Below are positions 14,826-15,504 of a DNA stretch of 15,504 nucleotides, piece after piece; position 1 is the first letter of the stretch; each line of letters opens with the position of its first letter. Below the pieces are notes generated by a model. The model was not told where the DNA came from and made no database searches. It worked only from the letters and a program-made list of their open reading frames with translations. A program made the position numbers and the translations under genes. This stretch comes from DASZUC01 sp035547775 (GTDB taxonomy: Bacteria > Patescibacteriota > Saccharimonadia > Saccharimonadales > UBA4665), in NCBI GenBank assembly GCA_035547775.1, contig DASZUC010000028.1:1-15504 (forward strand), written 5' to 3'.

Positions 14826-14905
14826 AGAAAAAAGCCGTTGGTGATGGGATGAGAGTGAGTAATCCGTAAGGACTATCGTCATCATCTGGCATCGGCCAAC
14901 GGCTT
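14826..14905 (-). terminator. Rho-independent terminator of the minus-strand small-protein operon
   Basis: A perfect 10-bp inverted repeat pairs AAGCCGTTGG (14832-14841) with CCAACGGCTT (14896-14905). On the minus strand the second arm runs straight into six T residues (14833 to 14828). The loop is long (54 nt) but can fold further, including a GATG/CATC extension. It lies downstream of the small membrane-protein genes and upstream of the phosphoesterase-like gene. Confidence 0.65.
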
Positions 14906-14906
14906 A

Positions 14907-14960
14907 CCCTCCGGCACCCGACGCATCAAAAGAAGCGTCTCGTGGTGTATGCCCGGAGGG
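14907..14960. other. Long imperfect stem-loop next to the terminator
   Basis: Three nested pairings are seen: CCCTCCGG (14907-14914) with CCGGAGGG (14953-14960), CACC (14915-14918) with GGTG (14944-14947), and GACGC (14920-14924) with GCGTC (14935-14939). The loop is A-rich and of 10 nt. No T-run follows on either strand, so it does not look like a terminator by itself. It could be a 3' mRNA-stabilising structure, part of a small RNA together with the adjacent hairpin, or a protein-binding palindrome. Confidence 0.6.
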
Positions 14961-14969
14961 CGAGGTTCG

Positions 14970-15125
14970 TCAGTCGTCCGACATTTCGTCTTCAGTCTGA
15001 CAGGTTTCGTGCGGGGGACGGCTGTGCAGCAGTAAGCCCAAGGCAATGATCGCCAGGAACATGATCATGATCATGATTCCAAGCAAGTCACTGGCGAAGG
15101 CATGGGCGCCATCAGCTTCGAGCAT
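14970..15125 (-). CDS. Tiny single-pass membrane protein, 51 residues
   Basis: From ATG 15125 the product is 51 residues: a short polar N-terminus, one transmembrane helix (about 14-34, with the repeated IMIMIMF stretch) and an acidic tail ending DEMSDD. The frame is open further upstream, but AAGGAG at 15130-15135, four bases before this ATG, is the best ribosome site of the window and sets the start. It overlaps the end of the upstream gene by 14 nt, so the two are translated from one message. I do not recognise a family. Candidate roles are a small regulatory membrane peptide or a subunit of a complex with its neighbours. Confidence 0.6.
   Translation of the reverse strand: MLEADGAHAFASDLLGIMIMIMFLAIIALGLLLHSRPPHETCQTEDEMSDD
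15061..15078. repeat. Short hexamer repeat (ATGATC type) in the tiny membrane-protein gene
   Basis: ATGATC repeats about three times and is nearly self-complementary (TGATCA). On the minus strand it encodes the alternating Ile-Met core of the transmembrane helix. Slippage by one unit would keep the frame. Confidence 0.7.
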
Positions 15126-15366
15126 CAGACTCCTTCTGTGTGGTTGACTGAGCTCGCTGCGCAGCATGCCACTCAGGGATGCTATGCCAAGCCAGCATGC
15201 AGTACAGAAATAGCGCAACGAGCACATCGACTACGACGTGACCCCAGGCCTTGTCGTGAGTATCCAAAAAGAACAGCACGACAAACGAGATGAGTCCGAT
15301 GAAGTGCATCAGAACCACCAAGCCAGTTCCCAGACGAGTCTTCGTTTGGTCCGTGGACGCTGTCAC
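15112..15366 (-). CDS. Small two-helix membrane protein, 84 residues
   Basis: The product has two hydrophobic helices, about residues 15-33 and 42-61, a short polar link (LDTHDKAW) and a polar C-terminus ending QKESDARS. The frame extends to GTG at 15378, but the stretch at 15371-15382 reads AAAGGTGGTGAT, an extended match to the anti-Shine-Dalgarno sequence. This makes GTG at 15366 the likely start. The C-terminal half resembles the end of the partial gene just upstream (D-V, then hydrophobic, then W-H, then a basic/polar tail with E-S), so they look like tandem paralogues. It overlaps the next gene by 14 nt. No family is recognised. Confidence 0.6.
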   Translation of the reverse strand: MTASTDQTKTRLGTGLVVLMHFIGLISFVVLFFLDTHDKAWGHVVVDVLVALFLYCMLAWHSIPEWHAAQRAQSTTQKESDARS

Positions 15367-15370
15367 AGAT

Positions 15371-15382
15371 ATCACCACCTTT
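15371..15382 (-). promoter_or_regulatory. Extended Shine-Dalgarno site deciding the GTG start at 15366
   Basis: On the minus strand AAAGGTGGTGAT differs by one base from the full anti-Shine-Dalgarno complement AAAGGAGGTGAT. Its core lies 8 nt before GTG 15366. It covers the alternative GTG codons at 15378 and 15375. Confidence 0.55.
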
Positions 15383-15504
15383 CAAGATTCCGACGTGGAT
15401 TTCTTGGACTTGCGCTGGCGCATGGTGTGCCAGTCTTGTAGAAACCGCTTGCGTAGCACAACGACGAGCAGAGTTGCCATAGCGACATCCCAGCCCACGC
15501 TGTA
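15382..15504 (-). CDS. C-terminal part of a small membrane protein (partial at window edge)
   Basis: The reading frame is open to the right edge and gives the last 40 residues, ending at TGA 15382-15384. It has a hydrophobic helix (about VGWDVAMATLLVVVL) followed by a basic, polar tail RKRFLQDWHTMRQRKSKKS ending SES. This is a topology and pattern match to the C-terminal half of the next gene downstream. The stop falls at the start of the next gene's ribosome site, so the two are tightly coupled. The N-terminus lies outside the window. Confidence 0.55.
   Translation of the reverse strand, partial: YSVGWDVAMATLLVVVLRKRFLQDWHTMRQRKSKKSTSES

Noticed and set aside
14822..14962. tRNA, SRP RNA or known riboswitch in the structured gap
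   Set aside because: No T-arm GGTTCGANTCC, no SRP core motif and no riboswitch signature that I recognise is present on either strand.
14970..15227. Longer 85-residue version of the tiny membrane protein
   Set aside because: The first 34 residues are just the other frame of the upstream gene; AAGGAG at 15130-15135 places the start at 15125.

Overview
The window looks like a chromosomal segment of a Patescibacteria (Candidate Phyla Radiation) bacterium, most likely a member of Saccharibacteria (TM7). The reasons are a very compact, overlapping and divergent F-type ATP synthase operon, several exported proteins whose C-terminal sequences I associate with CPR genomes, few Shine-Dalgarno sites, and the standard genetic code (TGA and TAG act as ordinary stops). 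The lineage is inferred from remembered family resemblance, not from a search.

Region 1 (1-5541, + strand) holds the right part of an atp operon. It starts with the C-terminal part of a small two-helix membrane protein with a c-subunit-like RNP loop but no ion-binding carboxylate. Subunits b, delta, alpha, gamma, beta and epsilon follow. From b onward every junction overlaps by 1 to 11 nt. Subunits a and c are not seen and would lie to the left. The catalytic subunits keep their nucleotide-binding residues. The regulatory parts are unusual: epsilon has no C-terminal helical domain, the beta DELSEED motif is degenerate, and alpha carries a charged, repeat-containing tail. This suggests an enzyme free of epsilon inhibition, perhaps working as an ATP-driven ion pump in a fermentative cell.

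Region 2 (5548-12000) is a surface-protein locus. A minus-strand, membrane-anchored protein (cytoplasmic tail, one transmembrane helix, beta-repeat stalk, C-terminal cap) converges on atpC. It diverges from a plus-strand series of five secreted or anchored proteins: a 248-residue beta-rich exported protein; two tandem paralogues of 469 and 355 residues with a conserved cysteine pair; a DUF916-like protein with a C-terminal membrane anchor; and a PKD/Ig-like protein, also with a C-terminal anchor. The arrangement recalls the WxL / WxL-interacting-protein loci of Firmicutes and is the best candidate here for an under-described system, possibly for host-cell attachment.

Region 3 (12036-14773) has mnmA, a tRNA 2-thiouridylase with both catalytic cysteines. 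It is convergent with, and shares a CTAG stop overlap with, a minus-strand multi-pass membrane protein whose C-terminal metallophosphoesterase-like domain has lost most of its metal-binding histidines.

Region 4 (14774-15504) has a structured intergenic element of about 140 nt, including an intrinsic terminator for the minus strand. Next comes a minus-strand array of three tiny membrane proteins, two of which look like tandem paralogues. No tRNA, rRNA, CRISPR array, insertion sequence or transposase was seen.
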